A stretch of DNA of 64,000 bases from Microbacterium azadirachtae (GTDB lineage Bacteria > Actinomycetota > Actinomycetes > Actinomycetales > Microbacteriaceae): assembly GCF_000956545.1 (NCBI RefSeq), contig NZ_JYIT01000086.1, positions 62,001-126,000 of the forward strand, given 5' to 3'. Of the stretch, positions 47,361-58,906 are shown one piece after another. Positions within the stretch are counted from its first letter, which is position 1; each line of letters opens with the position of its first letter. The translations under genes were made by a program, and so were the position numbers. The notes below the pieces were generated by a model that saw only the letters and a list, made by a program, of their open reading frames with translations, did not search any database and was not told the DNA's origin.

Positions 47361-48929
47361 ATGCACGCTTCCGAGTCCGTCCTCGTCGCACCGTCGCCCA
47401 CTGGCGCGTCTGAGCCGGGCACCCTGCGGGTCGGCGACACCGGCCGGCACGCGGCGACCCCCTACGCCGACGCCCTCGAACGGCACGCGAGCCGATCCCC
47501 GATCCAGCTGATGGTGCCCGGCCACAGCGGCAACGGCTCCGGCATCAGCGGTCGTCTGGCGGACTACTTCGGCGAGCGCGTCCTGCAGCTCGACGTGCCG
47601 ATGCTCCTCGACGACATCGACCTCGGCGAGAACTCTCCCCTGTCGCAGGCGCTCGAGCTCGCCGCCGAGGCCTGGGGTGCACGCCGCACCTGGTTCCTCG
47701 CCGGCGGCGCCTCGCAGGCGAATCGGATCGCGGCGCTCGCGGTGCGCGGTCTCGGCGCGAACGTCCTGTCCCAGCGCAGCGCGCACTCGAGCTTCAGCGA
47801 CGGCGTACTCACGGCAGGGCTCACCCCCTCGTTCGTGCTCCCCTCGGTCGACGCCCGGTACGGGATCGCGCACGGCGTCTCCCCCTCCGCGCTCGACGAC
47901 GCCCTGACGGCGGCCGCCGACCGCGGGCAGCCGGCGAGCGCCGTCTACATCGTCTCGCCGAGCTACTTCGGGTCCGTCGCCGACGTCGCCGGTCTCGCCG
48001 AGGTCGCCCATGCGCACGGCGCCCCGCTGATCGTGGACGGCGCCTGGGGGCCGCACTTCGGCTTCCACCCGGATCTGCCGGAGTCGCCGACCCGCCTCGG
48101 CGCCGACCTGGTCGTCTCGAGCACGCACAAGCTCGCCGGATCCCTCACCCAGTCGGCCATGCTGCACCTCGGCGACGGACCGTTCGCCGATCGCCTCGAG
48201 CCGCTCATCGAACGCGCCGTCTCCACCACGTCGTCGACCTCCTCCTCCGCGCTTCTGACGGCATCCCTGGACATCGCCCGGCACGCGCTGATGACCGGTG
48301 CCGACGCGATCGGCCGGTCGATCGCCGGAGCGGACGCATTCCGCGCGGCGCTGCGCGAGGATCCGCGCTTCTCGGTGGTCAGCGACGGCTTCGGCGCGTT
48401 CGACGACATCGTCGGGGCCGATCCTCTCCGTGTGCCGATCGACGTCTCCGCCACGGGCGTGAGCGGCCACTGGCTGCGTCAGCACCTGCTCGAGGTCGAG
48501 GGCATCTACTTCGAGATCTCGACCGCCACGGCGCTCGTCGCCCTCATCGGCGCCGGCAAGACGCCCGATCTCGCGCACGTGCACCGCGTGCTGTCGGCAG
48601 CGGTCGACTCCGAGGAAGCGCACGCCGAGCGCGCCCAGGCCGACGCCGCCGGCTTCCCCCCGCTGCCGCCCTCCGGCGCGCTGCGCATGCTCCCCCGTGA
48701 CGCGTACTTCGCGGCCACCGAGCTCGTCCCCGCCGCGCAGGCGGTCGGCCGCATCTCGGCCGACACCCTCGCCGCCTACCCTCCGGGGATCCCGAACGTC
48801 ATCCCGGGCGAGGAGATCACGGAGCAGACCGTGGCCTTCCTCCAGGCCGTGGCCGCGTCGCCCAGCGGATACGTCCGCGGCGCGGTCGATCCGGACGTAG
48901 CGCGATTCCGGGTGACGAGAGAAGACTGA
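47361..48929 (+). CDS. Orn/Lys/Arg decarboxylase-like PLP enzyme (fold type I)
   Basis: A 522-residue PLP enzyme resembling the major domain of ornithine/lysine/arginine decarboxylases. It has PGHSGNGSG (MVPGHSGN), GGASQANRIAAL, and a PLP lysine, Lys257, in SSTHKLAGSLTQ. The usual VDEAHGAH motif reads VDGAWGPHFGFHPDLP, so the Glu and first His are changed. It lacks the N-terminal wing domain of enterobacterial inducible decarboxylases. Actual chemistry (decarboxylation or transamination) is not certain. It precedes an amino acid permease by 62 bases and faces a LysR gene. Confidence 0.8.
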   Translation: MHASESVLVAPSPTGASEPGTLRVGDTGRHAATPYADALERHASRSPIQLMVPGHSGNGSGISGRLADYFGERVLQLDVPMLLDDIDLGENSPLSQALELAAEAWGARRTWFLAGGASQANRIAALAVRGLGANVLSQRSAHSSFSDGVLTAGLTPSFVLPSVDARYGIAHGVSPSALDDALTAAADRGQPASAVYIVSPSYFGSVADVAGLAEVAHAHGAPLIVDGAWGPHFGFHPDLPESPTRLGADLVVSSTHKLAGSLTQSAMLHLGDGPFADRLEPLIERAVSTTSSTSSSALLTASLDIARHALMTGADAIGRSIAGADAFRAALREDPRFSVVSDGFGAFDDIVGADPLRVPIDVSATGVSGHWLRQHLLEVEGIYFEISTATALVALIGAGKTPDLAHVHRVLSAAVDSEEAHAERAQADAAGFPPLPPSGALRMLPRDAYFAATELVPAAQAVGRISADTLAAYPPGIPNVIPGEEITEQTVAFLQAVAASPSGYVRGAVDPDVARFRVTRED

Positions 48930-48991
48930 CTCCCGATCCTGCCGAACCCGCATCGCGCGCAGGATCACACATCCAATCAAAGGAGACTGGA

Positions 48992-50494
48992 ATGACCACC
49001 ATCGCCCAGCAGTTGCTGCGCCGGAAGCCGACCACGCCGGTCGGCGCCGGCGAAGTGCACCTGAAACGAAGCATCGGGCTGTTCTCGCTGACCATGATCG
49101 GCGTCGGCGGCACGCTCGGCACCGGAATCTTCTTCATCCTGTCGCAGGCCGTGCCCGTCGCCGGCCCCGCGGTGATCTGGTCGTTCGTGATCGGCGGCGT
49201 CGTGGCAGGCCTCACGGCCCTCTGCTACGCCGAGATGGCGGGCGCCGTGCCGGTGTCCGGATCCACCTACTCCTACGCCTACGCGACGCTCGGCGAGGGG
49301 ACGGCCATGGCGGTCGGCGCGTGCCTGCTGCTCGAGTACGGCGTCTCCACGGCGGCGGTCGCGGTCGGCTGGTCGCAGTACGTGAACCAGCTTCTGCAGA
49401 ACCTGTTCGGCTGGCAGATCCCGGTGCAGTTCTCGCAGTCCCCCGAGCAGGGCGGCATCATCAACGTGCCGGCCGTCATCGTGATCGTGCTGTGCGGCCT
49501 GCTCCTGCTGCGCGGCGCCCGTGAGTCGACCCTGGTGAACAGCATCATGGTGGTCATCAAGATCTCGGTGGTGCTGTTCTTCTGCGCCGTCGCCTTCACC
49601 GGTTGGAACGCCGACCACTTCCAGAACTTCGCCCCTGCGGGCTTCGCGGGCATCGTCGGCGGCGCCGGGATCATCTTCTTCTCGTTCGTCGGTCTGGACG
49701 CCGTCTCGACGGCCGGAGACGAGGCGAAGAACCCGAAGCGCAACCTGCCGCTCGCGATCATCTTCGCCCTCGGCATCATCATCACGCTGTACGTGCTCAC
49801 CTGCCTCGCGGCCCTCGGCGCGCAGGCCCCGGCGAAGTTCGAGAACCAGGACGCGGGCCTCGCCGCGATCCTCCAGAACATCATCGGATCCACCTGGCCG
49901 GGCACGGTCGTGGCGATCGGCGCGATCATCTCGATCTTCTCGGTCACGCTGGTCTGCCTCTACGGCCAGACCCGCATCCTGTTCGCGATGTCGCGCGACG
50001 GCATGATCCCGCCGGTGTTCGCGAAGGTGGACCCGCGCACCCTGTCGCCCGTGAACAACACGATCATCGTGATGATCGCCACGAGCGTCCTCGCCGCCGT
50101 CGTCCCGATCAACTTCCTCGCCGAGATGACCAGCATCGGCACGCTGGTCGCGTTCCTCGTCGTCTCGATCGGCGTGATCATCCTGCGGGTGCGCGAGCCC
50201 GAGCTGGAGCGCGGCTTCCGCCTGCCGCTCGGCTGGACCATCCCGATCCTGTCGATCATCGGCTGCATCGCGATCATCACGCAGCTGCGCTGGATCACGA
50301 TCGTGGTGTTCCTGGCGTGGGCCGCCGTGTTCCTCGTCTTCTACTGGTTCTACGGCCGCACGCACTCGGCGCTGGCCGTCGGGCACCCGGTCGTCGCCGC
50401 GGCCGACGTGCCGTACACCACCGCCGTCGCCCAGCCCAGCACCGGCGAGGTGCGCCAGGCCGCAGCCGCGCGCCGCAAGGACGGCGAACGATGA
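48992..50494 (+). CDS. APC-family amino acid permease
   Basis: A 500-residue membrane transporter with about 12 helices. Helix 1 carries TMIGVGGTLGTGIFFILS, the substrate-site GxG motif of the APC superfamily, and helix 6 lies in GIIFFSFVGLDAVSTAGDEAKNP, typical of the cationic amino acid transporter group. A cationic amino acid such as lysine, ornithine or arginine is a reasonable cargo given the two decarboxylase genes beside it. AAAGGAGA precedes the ATG. The stop overlaps the next gene (ATGA). Confidence 0.9.
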   Translation: MTTIAQQLLRRKPTTPVGAGEVHLKRSIGLFSLTMIGVGGTLGTGIFFILSQAVPVAGPAVIWSFVIGGVVAGLTALCYAEMAGAVPVSGSTYSYAYATLGEGTAMAVGACLLLEYGVSTAAVAVGWSQYVNQLLQNLFGWQIPVQFSQSPEQGGIINVPAVIVIVLCGLLLLRGARESTLVNSIMVVIKISVVLFFCAVAFTGWNADHFQNFAPAGFAGIVGGAGIIFFSFVGLDAVSTAGDEAKNPKRNLPLAIIFALGIIITLYVLTCLAALGAQAPAKFENQDAGLAAILQNIIGSTWPGTVVAIGAIISIFSVTLVCLYGQTRILFAMSRDGMIPPVFAKVDPRTLSPVNNTIIVMIATSVLAAVVPINFLAEMTSIGTLVAFLVVSIGVIILRVREPELERGFRLPLGWTIPILSIIGCIAIITQLRWITIVVFLAWAAVFLVFYWFYGRTHSALAVGHPVVAAADVPYTTAVAQPSTGEVRQAAAARRKDGER

Positions 50495-51393
50495 GCCTGC
50501 TCGTCGGTCTGAGCCCGGCGAGCCGCTCGGCGTCGGTTCTGCACCTCGCGGCGATGCTGGCGCGGTCCACCGAAACCGACCTGATCGTCACGACGGTGGT
50601 CCCGCAGACCTGGCCGCGCGCGGCGACCGCCCGCGACGACGCGGAGTGGCACGCGTTCACGCGCGACGCCGCGAACGCCGTGCTCGACCACGCCGCCGCC
50701 GTCCTCGGCGGCACCGTGCCTGCGGAGTTCGTCCTGCATGAGGCGTCCTCCGCGCGGCGCGGGCTGCTCGAGCTGGCCGAGGCCCGCGACGCGGGCATGA
50801 TCGTGATCGGCTCGTCCTCTGCCGCGCCGCTCGGGCGCATCGCGCTGGGGTCCGAGAGCGACGCGCTCCTGCACGCCTCGGCGGTGCCGGTCGCGATCGC
50901 GCCGCGCGGGTTCCGCACCAGGGGTGAGGCCCGGGTGGGCCGCGTCACGGCCGCCTACCGGGGCACCGACTCGTCGGCGGACCTCGTGCTCGGCGCCGCG
51001 ACCGTCGCCGGCTCGGTGGGCGCCGCGCTGCGCATCGCCTCGTTCGCGGTCGTGCCGAACGTGTCGGGCGCGGCGGGGGCAGGGCTCGACGCCGAGCGGA
51101 TCATCGCCGACCAGTGGGCGGCCGACATCCAGGCGCACGCCACGCAACTCCTCTCGGAGGTGTCCGCCCTGCCGGGCGCCCCCGAGCTCGCCGGCACCGT
51201 GATCGGGATCGGGGACACCTGGGAGACCGCGGTGGACGACGTCGAGTGGGACGCGGACGAGGTGCTCGTCGTGGGATCGAGCAGTCTCGGGCCCCTCGCG
51301 CGGGTCTTCCTCGGATCCAACGCGACCAAGGTCGTCCGGCACTCCCCCGTTCCCGTCGTGGTCGTCCCGCGCCGCGCCCTGGATCCCTCCTGA
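50491..51393 (+). CDS. Tandem universal stress protein
   Basis: A 300-residue cytoplasmic protein with two UspA domains. The first ends with IVIGSSSAAPLGRIALGSESDALLHAS and VPVAIAPRG, the second with VLVVGSSSLGPLARVFLGSNATKVVRHSPVPVVVVPR, each showing the G-x2-G-x9-G-S/T nucleotide-binding pattern in near form. It is translationally coupled to the amino acid permease (ATGA). USP domains bound to amino acid permeases often regulate transport in response to energy state, which is a possible role here. Confidence 0.9.
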   Translation: MSLLVGLSPASRSASVLHLAAMLARSTETDLIVTTVVPQTWPRAATARDDAEWHAFTRDAANAVLDHAAAVLGGTVPAEFVLHEASSARRGLLELAEARDAGMIVIGSSSAAPLGRIALGSESDALLHASAVPVAIAPRGFRTRGEARVGRVTAAYRGTDSSADLVLGAATVAGSVGAALRIASFAVVPNVSGAAGAGLDAERIIADQWAADIQAHATQLLSEVSALPGAPELAGTVIGIGDTWETAVDDVEWDADEVLVVGSSSLGPLARVFLGSNATKVVRHSPVPVVVVPRRALDPS

Positions 51394-51436
51394 CCCGGCC
51401 GTCGTCCCGGCCACCCCGACCGCGAAGGACCTGACC

Positions 51437-52696
51437 ATGTCGCACCCCATCCTCGAGCTCCTCCCCGAGGGGACGACCGTCGACGCCGACGGCACCCTCC
51501 GCTTCGGGGGGTGCCGGGTCGACGACCTGGCACGCGAGTTCGGCACTCCCGCGATCGTCGTCGACGAAGGCGCCCTGCGGGCGCGGGCGCGGGAGTACCG
51601 CACCGAGCTGACCTCGCGCTGGCCGAAGGCCCGCGTGGTGTTCGCCTCGAAGTCGTTCCCCGCGACCGCCGTGCAGCGCGTCATGGTCGAGGAGGGGCTG
51701 GGACTCGACGTCGCGGGCGGCGGCGAGATCCTCGGCGCCCTGCGCGCCGGCGTGGATCCCGCTCTGCTCGTGCTGCACGGCAACGCCAAGTCGACCGAGG
51801 AGCTGCAGATCGCGGTCGACGCCGGACTCGGCCTGGTCGTGGTCGACAACGCGGACGACGTCGACCGGCTCGAGCAGCTCGTGCCCGCAGGCCGCACGCA
51901 GGACGTGCTCGTGCGCATCATCCCGGAGGTCGAGTCCTCGACGCACCCGCACGTGCAGACCGGCCAGGTCGGATCCAAGTTCGGGCTGACGATCCCGGCG
52001 GCGAAAGAGCTCATCGCCCGGATCGAGGCCAGCCCGAAGCTCTCGATGCGCGGAGTGCACGCCCACGTCGGATCGCAGATCATGGATCCGTCCGAGCTGG
52101 CCGCCGCCGTCGCCCCGCTCGCCGCGCTCGGCACGTTCCCGGTGTACGACCTCGGCGGCGGGCTCGGCGCGCGCTACACCTACGACGAGCATCCGGCCAC
52201 CGTCGCCGAGTACGTCGAGGCGCTCCTCGCCGCCGCCCGGGAGCACCTGCCCGCGGACGCCGAACTCATCATCGAGCCGGGCCGCAGCATGGTGAACGAC
52301 TCGGCGATGACGCTGTACTCGGTCACCACCGTCAAGCGCGACGCGCGCACGTTCGTCGCGGTCGACGGCGGGATGGGCGACAACCTCGAAGTGGCACTGT
52401 TCGCGCAGCGCTACGAGGCCGCGCTCGCCGGCCGCCTCGACGAGGAGGCCACGGAGGACGTCGTGGTCGTCGGGCGCCACTGCGAATCCGGGGATGTGCT
52501 CATCGACCCGCTTCAGCTCCCCGAGGTGCACGTCGGGGACCTCCTCGCGGTCCCCGCGACGGGCGCCTACACGCACACGATGGCCAACAACTACAACGGC
52601 TACCGTCGCCCGCCGGTGGTGTTCGTGCACGACGGGCAGGCCCGCGCCGTCATCCGCCGCGAGACCTGGGACGACCTCTTCGACCGGGATCTCTGA
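51437..52696 (+). CDS. Diaminopimelate/ornithine decarboxylase family enzyme (fold type III)
   Basis: A 419-residue PLP enzyme of the LysA/ODC family. The PLP lysine is Lys72 in VVFASKSFP, the barrel contains HVGSQIMDP, a glycine-rich DLGGGLGARYTYDE phosphate site and EPGRSMV, and the catalytic Cys is in RHCESGDVL. All catalytic residues of LysA are present. Its place next to a cationic amino acid permease and a second decarboxylase suggests either lysine synthesis or a catabolic decarboxylase. GAAGGA precedes the ATG. Confidence 0.9.
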   Translation: MSHPILELLPEGTTVDADGTLRFGGCRVDDLAREFGTPAIVVDEGALRARAREYRTELTSRWPKARVVFASKSFPATAVQRVMVEEGLGLDVAGGGEILGALRAGVDPALLVLHGNAKSTEELQIAVDAGLGLVVVDNADDVDRLEQLVPAGRTQDVLVRIIPEVESSTHPHVQTGQVGSKFGLTIPAAKELIARIEASPKLSMRGVHAHVGSQIMDPSELAAAVAPLAALGTFPVYDLGGGLGARYTYDEHPATVAEYVEALLAAAREHLPADAELIIEPGRSMVNDSAMTLYSVTTVKRDARTFVAVDGGMGDNLEVALFAQRYEAALAGRLDEEATEDVVVVGRHCESGDVLIDPLQLPEVHVGDLLAVPATGAYTHTMANNYNGYRRPPVVFVHDGQARAVIRRETWDDLFDRDL

Positions 52697-52722
52697 GAGC
52701 GGTCGGCGCCCCCGGCGGTGGT

Positions 52723-55064
<2,342 letters not shown>

Positions 55065-55068
<4 letters not shown>

Positions 55069-55949
55069 CGCTGTGCGCGTCCTTCCTGAACGGGGGCGTC
55101 GCCCCGCGTCACCGCATCGATCCGCACACGATGCTCGTGCGCGTACACGTTCATGGATCGCCCTCGGACGAAGCCGAGCAGCGTCAGCCCGGACTCCTCA
55201 GCCAGCTCCGCCGCCAGCGACGACGGCGCCGACACCGCGGAGAGGATCGGGATCCCGGCCATCACGGCCTTCTGCACGAGCTCGAAGCTCGCACGCCCGG
55301 AGACCTGCAGCACGGTGCCGCGCAGCGGCAGCCGTCCCTCCTGCAGCGCCCAGCCGATCACCTTGTCGACCGCGTTGTGCCTGCCGACGTCCTCACGGAT
55401 CACCAGCTGCGCGCCGGTGGCGGCATCGAACAGTCCCGCCGCGTGCAGTCCCCCGGTCTTGGCGAAGGCCGCCTGTCCGGCCCGGAGCCGGTCCGGCAGC
55501 TCGGAGATCCACTCGGCGTCGACGGTGACGTCGTCCTGCATCACATCGTGGTGCGAGATCGTGCGCACCGCGTCGATGCTCGCCTTGCCGCACACGCCGC
55601 ACGAGCTCGTCGTGTAGAAGCGCCGGCTCTCGTCCGCGGTCGGAAGGCGCACTCCGGGCGCGAGCGTCGCATCGAGCACGTTGTAGGTGTTCTCCGCGCC
55701 GCCCGTGCCGGGGCCTCCGCAGTGGATCGCGGCGAGGAAGTCAGAGCGGTCGGTGATCACGCCTTCTGAGACGAGGAACCCGATCGCGAGCTCGACGTCG
55801 TGCCCGGGCGTGCGCATCGTGACGGCGAGCGGTGCTCCCCCGATGCGGATCTCGAGCGGCTCCTCGACCGAGAGAGTGTCGGCGCGGCGTCGTACGCCCT
55901 CGCCGAGAGCGATCCGAGTGACCGGCCGCAGCGTCGTGATCCGTCCCAC
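55065..55949 (-). CDS. fdhD: FdhD sulfurtransferase for molybdenum-cofactor enzymes
   Basis: FdhD passes sulfur from a cysteine desulfurase to the molybdenum cofactor so that formate-dehydrogenase-type enzymes become active. The 294-residue protein has the conserved Cys117 and Cys120 in SSCGVCGKAS, GFLVSEGVI near the start and IREDVGRHNAVDKVIGWA later. The start is GTG 55949, 6 bases after a TAGGGT box (leaderless). It is coupled by overlap to the molybdopterin oxidoreductase gene, its likely client. Confidence 0.95.
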
Positions 55950-55955
55950 GGCTCG

Positions 55956-55961
55956 ACCCTA
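55956..55961 (-). promoter_or_regulatory. Candidate -10 box of leaderless fdhD
   Basis: TAGGGT on the minus strand, 6 bases before GTG 55949. Confidence 0.45.
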
Positions 55962-56051
55962 CCCGTCGATCGCCGTCCGGCGGGGTCACCCGACCGTCTT
56001 TGTCAGCGAGGACAAAGGACGCGCTCGCCCGGCACCGGTGCGCGCCGGATC

Positions 56052-56618
56052 TCAGCCGCGGCGTTCGAACAAGGCGACCATCGCGGCTCCCCGGGCCTCG
56101 TCGAGCTCCGCGTCGAGACGGCCGTGCGCGTCGAGCTGGCTTACTCCGTGCAGTGTGCTCCAGAGCAGCTCCGCACGCACCGCGCGCTCGCGGGCGTCCG
56201 CTCCGCCGACCGCGTCCTCCAGCAACCGGAATCCGCGGCGGAGCACCGCCGGCGTCTCGTCCGCCGCGAAGACGACGCTGCTGCGCGCGGACGCCATGGC
56301 CTCGTACACCGCCGGATGCGCGCGGGCGAAGTCGAGGTACGCCGAGACCAGGGCCCGGAGCCGGTCCGCACCGTCTGCGGCGACGTCCATCGCCTCGGCC
56401 AGCTCCGCGTAGCCGTCGACGACCACGCGGGCGACGATGTCGTCGCGTCCGCCCGGGAAGTGCCGGTACAGGATCGGTTGGCTGACGCCCACCGCGTCCG
56501 CGAGGCGGCGCACCGTCACCGCCGGCCAGCCCTCGCTCTCGGCGATCTCCCTGGCGCTGCGGACGATGCGGGCATCGCGCTCGCGAATTCTCTCGGCGTC
56601 TTGCGCTGATCGGGCCAT
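56052..56618 (-). CDS. TetR-family transcriptional regulator
   Basis: A 188-residue repressor. The N-terminal helix-turn-helix is typical (IVRSAREIAESEGWPAVTVRRLADAVGVSQPILYRHFPG region, 18-57), and the C-terminal ligand domain (about 70-185) is of the TetR_C type found in regulators with WHG-like ends. TAAGGT lies 6 bases before the ATG, inside the operator repeat, so it should repress itself. It is divergent from the DUF1772 membrane protein gene, the clear candidate target. Confidence 0.92.
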   Translation of the reverse strand: MARSAQDAERIRERDARIVRSAREIAESEGWPAVTVRRLADAVGVSQPILYRHFPGGRDDIVARVVVDGYAELAEAMDVAADGADRLRALVSAYLDFARAHPAVYEAMASARSSVVFAADETPAVLRRGFRLLEDAVGGADARERAVRAELLWSTLHGVSQLDAHGRLDAELDEARGAAMVALFERRG

Positions 56619-56627
56619 GGTCGTACC

Positions 56628-56657
56628 TTAGCATTGCTAACAGTTAGCATCGCTAAC
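56628..56657. promoter_or_regulatory. Tandem TetR operators
   Basis: Two palindromes lie between the divergent genes: TTAGC-ATT-GCTAA (56628-56640) and GTTAGC-ATC-GCTAAC (56643-56657), sharing the half-site GTTAGC. They overlap the repressor's own TAAGGT -10 box (56625-56630) and lie just upstream of the membrane protein gene. Confidence 0.8.
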
Positions 56658-56685
56658 ACCAGGATCCCTCTCGATCGGAGAAGCA

Positions 56686-57159
56686 ATGTCCCTCGTCATC
56701 GGCATCACCGCCGTCCTCGCCGTGCTCGGCCTCGCCGTCATCTTCGGCACCGACATGAGCGTCGCCGTCGTGCAGCGCGCCGTCTACGCCGAGCTCGACG
56801 ACCGCACCCTCGTGCAGGTCGTCGGCCGCGGCCACCACTACGGAGACCGGCGCTTCCCGGTCGTCGGCATCGGAGGGACCATCGCCACCGCGGCGACCGC
56901 ACTCCTCGCCTTCCTCGGGGGCATCGCCTGGACCGGACTGCTCGCCGCCGCCGCGCTCGCGCTGGTGATCGTGTGGCTCGTGCTGTTCGTCGGCGTCGCG
57001 AAGCCCATCAACACACGGTTCACCGCCGCCGCGGCCGCCGGAGAGATCCCCGCGGACGCGCGCGCCCTGCAGGCACGCTGGGAGTCGATCATCCCGCTGC
57101 GCGCGGGGCTGCTCGGAGCGGCGATCGCCCTGCTGTGCGCGACGCTCTTCCTGCTCTGA
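56686..57159 (+). CDS. DUF1772-like membrane protein
   Basis: A 157-residue protein with four membrane helices (about 1-22, 62-85, 86-105 and 137-157), resembling DUF1772/anthrone-oxygenase-like proteins: VYAELDDRTLVQVVGRGHHYGDRRF after helix 1 and KPINTRFTAAAAAGEIPADARALQARWE before helix 4. Function is unknown. GGAG 5 bases before the ATG is the ribosome site. Expression should be controlled by the TetR protein encoded opposite through the operators just upstream. Confidence 0.8.
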   Translation: MSLVIGITAVLAVLGLAVIFGTDMSVAVVQRAVYAELDDRTLVQVVGRGHHYGDRRFPVVGIGGTIATAATALLAFLGGIAWTGLLAAAALALVIVWLVLFVGVAKPINTRFTAAAAAGEIPADARALQARWESIIPLRAGLLGAAIALLCATLFLL

Positions 57160-57167
57160 CGCGGTGC

Positions 57168-57554
57168 TCAGTCCTGGTCGACGGACGCGCTCAGCGGAGC
57201 GGGCTCGGCGATCGGCACCACGGGGCAGTCCTTCCAGAGGCGCTCGAGGCCGTAGTAGGTGCGCTCCTCCTCGTGGAAGACGTGAACGATCAGGTCGCCG
57301 AAGTCGAGCAGGACCCAGCGCGCTTCGCTGCGACCCTCGCGGCGCACGCGCTTGTACCCCGCCTCGATCATCTTGTCCTCGACCTCGTCCGCGATGGCGG
57401 CGACGTTGCGCTCGCTGTTGCCGGTGACGAGCAGGAAGATGTCGACGAGCGGCAGAGGCTCCGACACGTTCAGCGCGAGCAGATCCTCTCCACCCTTGGA
57501 TCGGGCCGCGTCGGCGGCGATCTGCAGCATGTCCGCTGCGGAGGGAGACTGCAT
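57168..57554 (-). CDS. rsfS: Ribosome silencing factor RsfS
   Basis: A 128-residue protein that binds ribosomal protein L14 and blocks subunit joining in stationary phase. It has the RsfS fold with LNVSEPLPLVDIFLLVTGNSERNVAAIADEVED, KRVRREGRSEARWVLLDFGDLIVHVFHEEERTYYGLERLW. The ATG overlaps the stop of the upstream membrane protein gene (TGATG). It is the last gene of the run that starts with nadD, the usual partner. Confidence 0.95.
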   Translation of the reverse strand: MQSPSAADMLQIAADAARSKGGEDLLALNVSEPLPLVDIFLLVTGNSERNVAAIADEVEDKMIEAGYKRVRREGRSEARWVLLDFGDLIVHVFHEEERTYYGLERLWKDCPVVPIAEPAPLSASVDQD

Positions 57555-58906
57555 CAAGAGAACGCTCCAGTGGTGATGGCGACGATGAGAGCCCCGACCA
57601 GGGCCACCGCGAGTGCGCCGGCGGTGATGGTCAGCGCGAGCATGAGCTTGTTGCCCTTCTCGGGCTCCGGCGGTCGGATGACCTCGCCGGCAGGCTTGAT
57701 GGTGCCGATGGCGGCGCTCGCCGCGATCGGGGTGGGCGAGGACGCCGGGGCGAGCTCGCCGTCGACGAGGATCGCGTCCACCTCCTTGCCGTCGGCCACG
57801 CCGTCGGCGTGACCGCGAGAGCCCAGTCCCGCGGGCAGCTCGTAGCTGCCGGTCACGAGGATCTCGCCGGTCGACGCGACGGGGCCGGACAGCGAAGGCG
57901 CGGTGGGCGCCTGCTGGAAGATCAGCGCGTTGGGCGCCGCGTGGTGCGATCCGGTGGAATCGCCGATCAGCGTGTCGAACGACTCGATCGCCGGCGCCTT
58001 CGGCTCCTCCGTCAGCACCCGCTGGCCGAAGGCGGGGTTGAGCGAGGATCCGGATCCCGCGGACGGGGCGCGGTCGTCGTCGGCGCCCGACGGGGTCGCC
58101 CGGACGGACTCGGACTCCGCGACGAGAGCCGACCATGCGGCCGGCTGCGCGGTCTCGGGCGCGGCGGCGGCAGGCGTCTCGGGCTGGGCGGCCGGCGCGT
58201 CGACGCCGGAGTCCTCCGGAGCGGTGGTGGCGTGCCAGGTGCGCCCGGTCTCCTCCTCGGCCCGCATCACTGCCGAGGCGGACACGGGGGCGACACCCTG
58301 CTCGGCATCGTCCACGCCGTCCTGCTCATCGAGCGAGCGCGCGGGCTCGGGCGTCAGCGGGGCGGCAGGCGCGTACGAACGACGACGACTCGGGTACGCC
58401 GGACGCGGGACGTCGGTGATCATCCCCTCCTGCGCAGGCGCAGCCTGCGGTGCGCTCTCGGCGGCCGATGCGGGCGTCGCAGACGGAACCGGCGGCGCGG
58501 GGCGCTCCGGGACGACCGCCGGGACAAGAGGCGCCACGGGCTCCGGGAGCGCCTCCGGCTCGGGGAGCTCGAACGGCGTCGAGCCATCGGTCACCGGCAG
58601 CGACCCGGTGCGGATGCGCTCCTGCTCCCGGATCTGGCGACGGGTGAGCGGCTCCTCGACGTCCTCGACGGCTTCGGGCTCAGCCTCAGGCTCCACCGCG
58701 TCGACCTCGGGCGCGGCGTCGACGGCTTCGGTCTTCGCCACCGGCTGAGCGTTCGCCGCGCTCAGCAGACGAGCCGCCTCCGCCTCCTCCTCCGTGACGA
58801 TCGGGGTCGATCCGGTGAGGCGGGCCTCCCGCAGCTGCTTCCGGGTCAGCTGGCCGTTGCCCGCTGACCGATCAGCAACATGCCCGTGCTGATCCGATGT
58901 GCTCAT
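57554..58906 (-). CDS. Ala/Pro/Glu-rich protein with C-terminal membrane anchor
   Basis: A 450-residue protein of unknown function found between nadD and rsfS. Most of it is low-complexity and likely disordered. A short motif occurs twice, LTRKQLREARLTGSTPIV (about 20-37) and LTRRQIREQERIRTGSLPV (about 87-105), both Arg/Gln-rich helices followed by TGS. A patch RPAYPSRRRSYAPAAP is also present. The C-terminus has one helix (LMLALTITAGALAVALVGALIVAI) that would anchor it with the long N-terminus inside. Its stop overlaps rsfS and its start overlaps the nadD stop. Confidence 0.82.
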   Translation of the reverse strand: MSTSDQHGHVADRSAGNGQLTRKQLREARLTGSTPIVTEEEAEAARLLSAANAQPVAKTEAVDAAPEVDAVEPEAEPEAVEDVEEPLTRRQIREQERIRTGSLPVTDGSTPFELPEPEALPEPVAPLVPAVVPERPAPPVPSATPASAAESAPQAAPAQEGMITDVPRPAYPSRRRSYAPAAPLTPEPARSLDEQDGVDDAEQGVAPVSASAVMRAEEETGRTWHATTAPEDSGVDAPAAQPETPAAAAPETAQPAAWSALVAESESVRATPSGADDDRAPSAGSGSSLNPAFGQRVLTEEPKAPAIESFDTLIGDSTGSHHAAPNALIFQQAPTAPSLSGPVASTGEILVTGSYELPAGLGSRGHADGVADGKEVDAILVDGELAPASSPTPIAASAAIGTIKPAGEVIRPPEPEKGNKLMLALTITAGALAVALVGALIVAITTGAFS

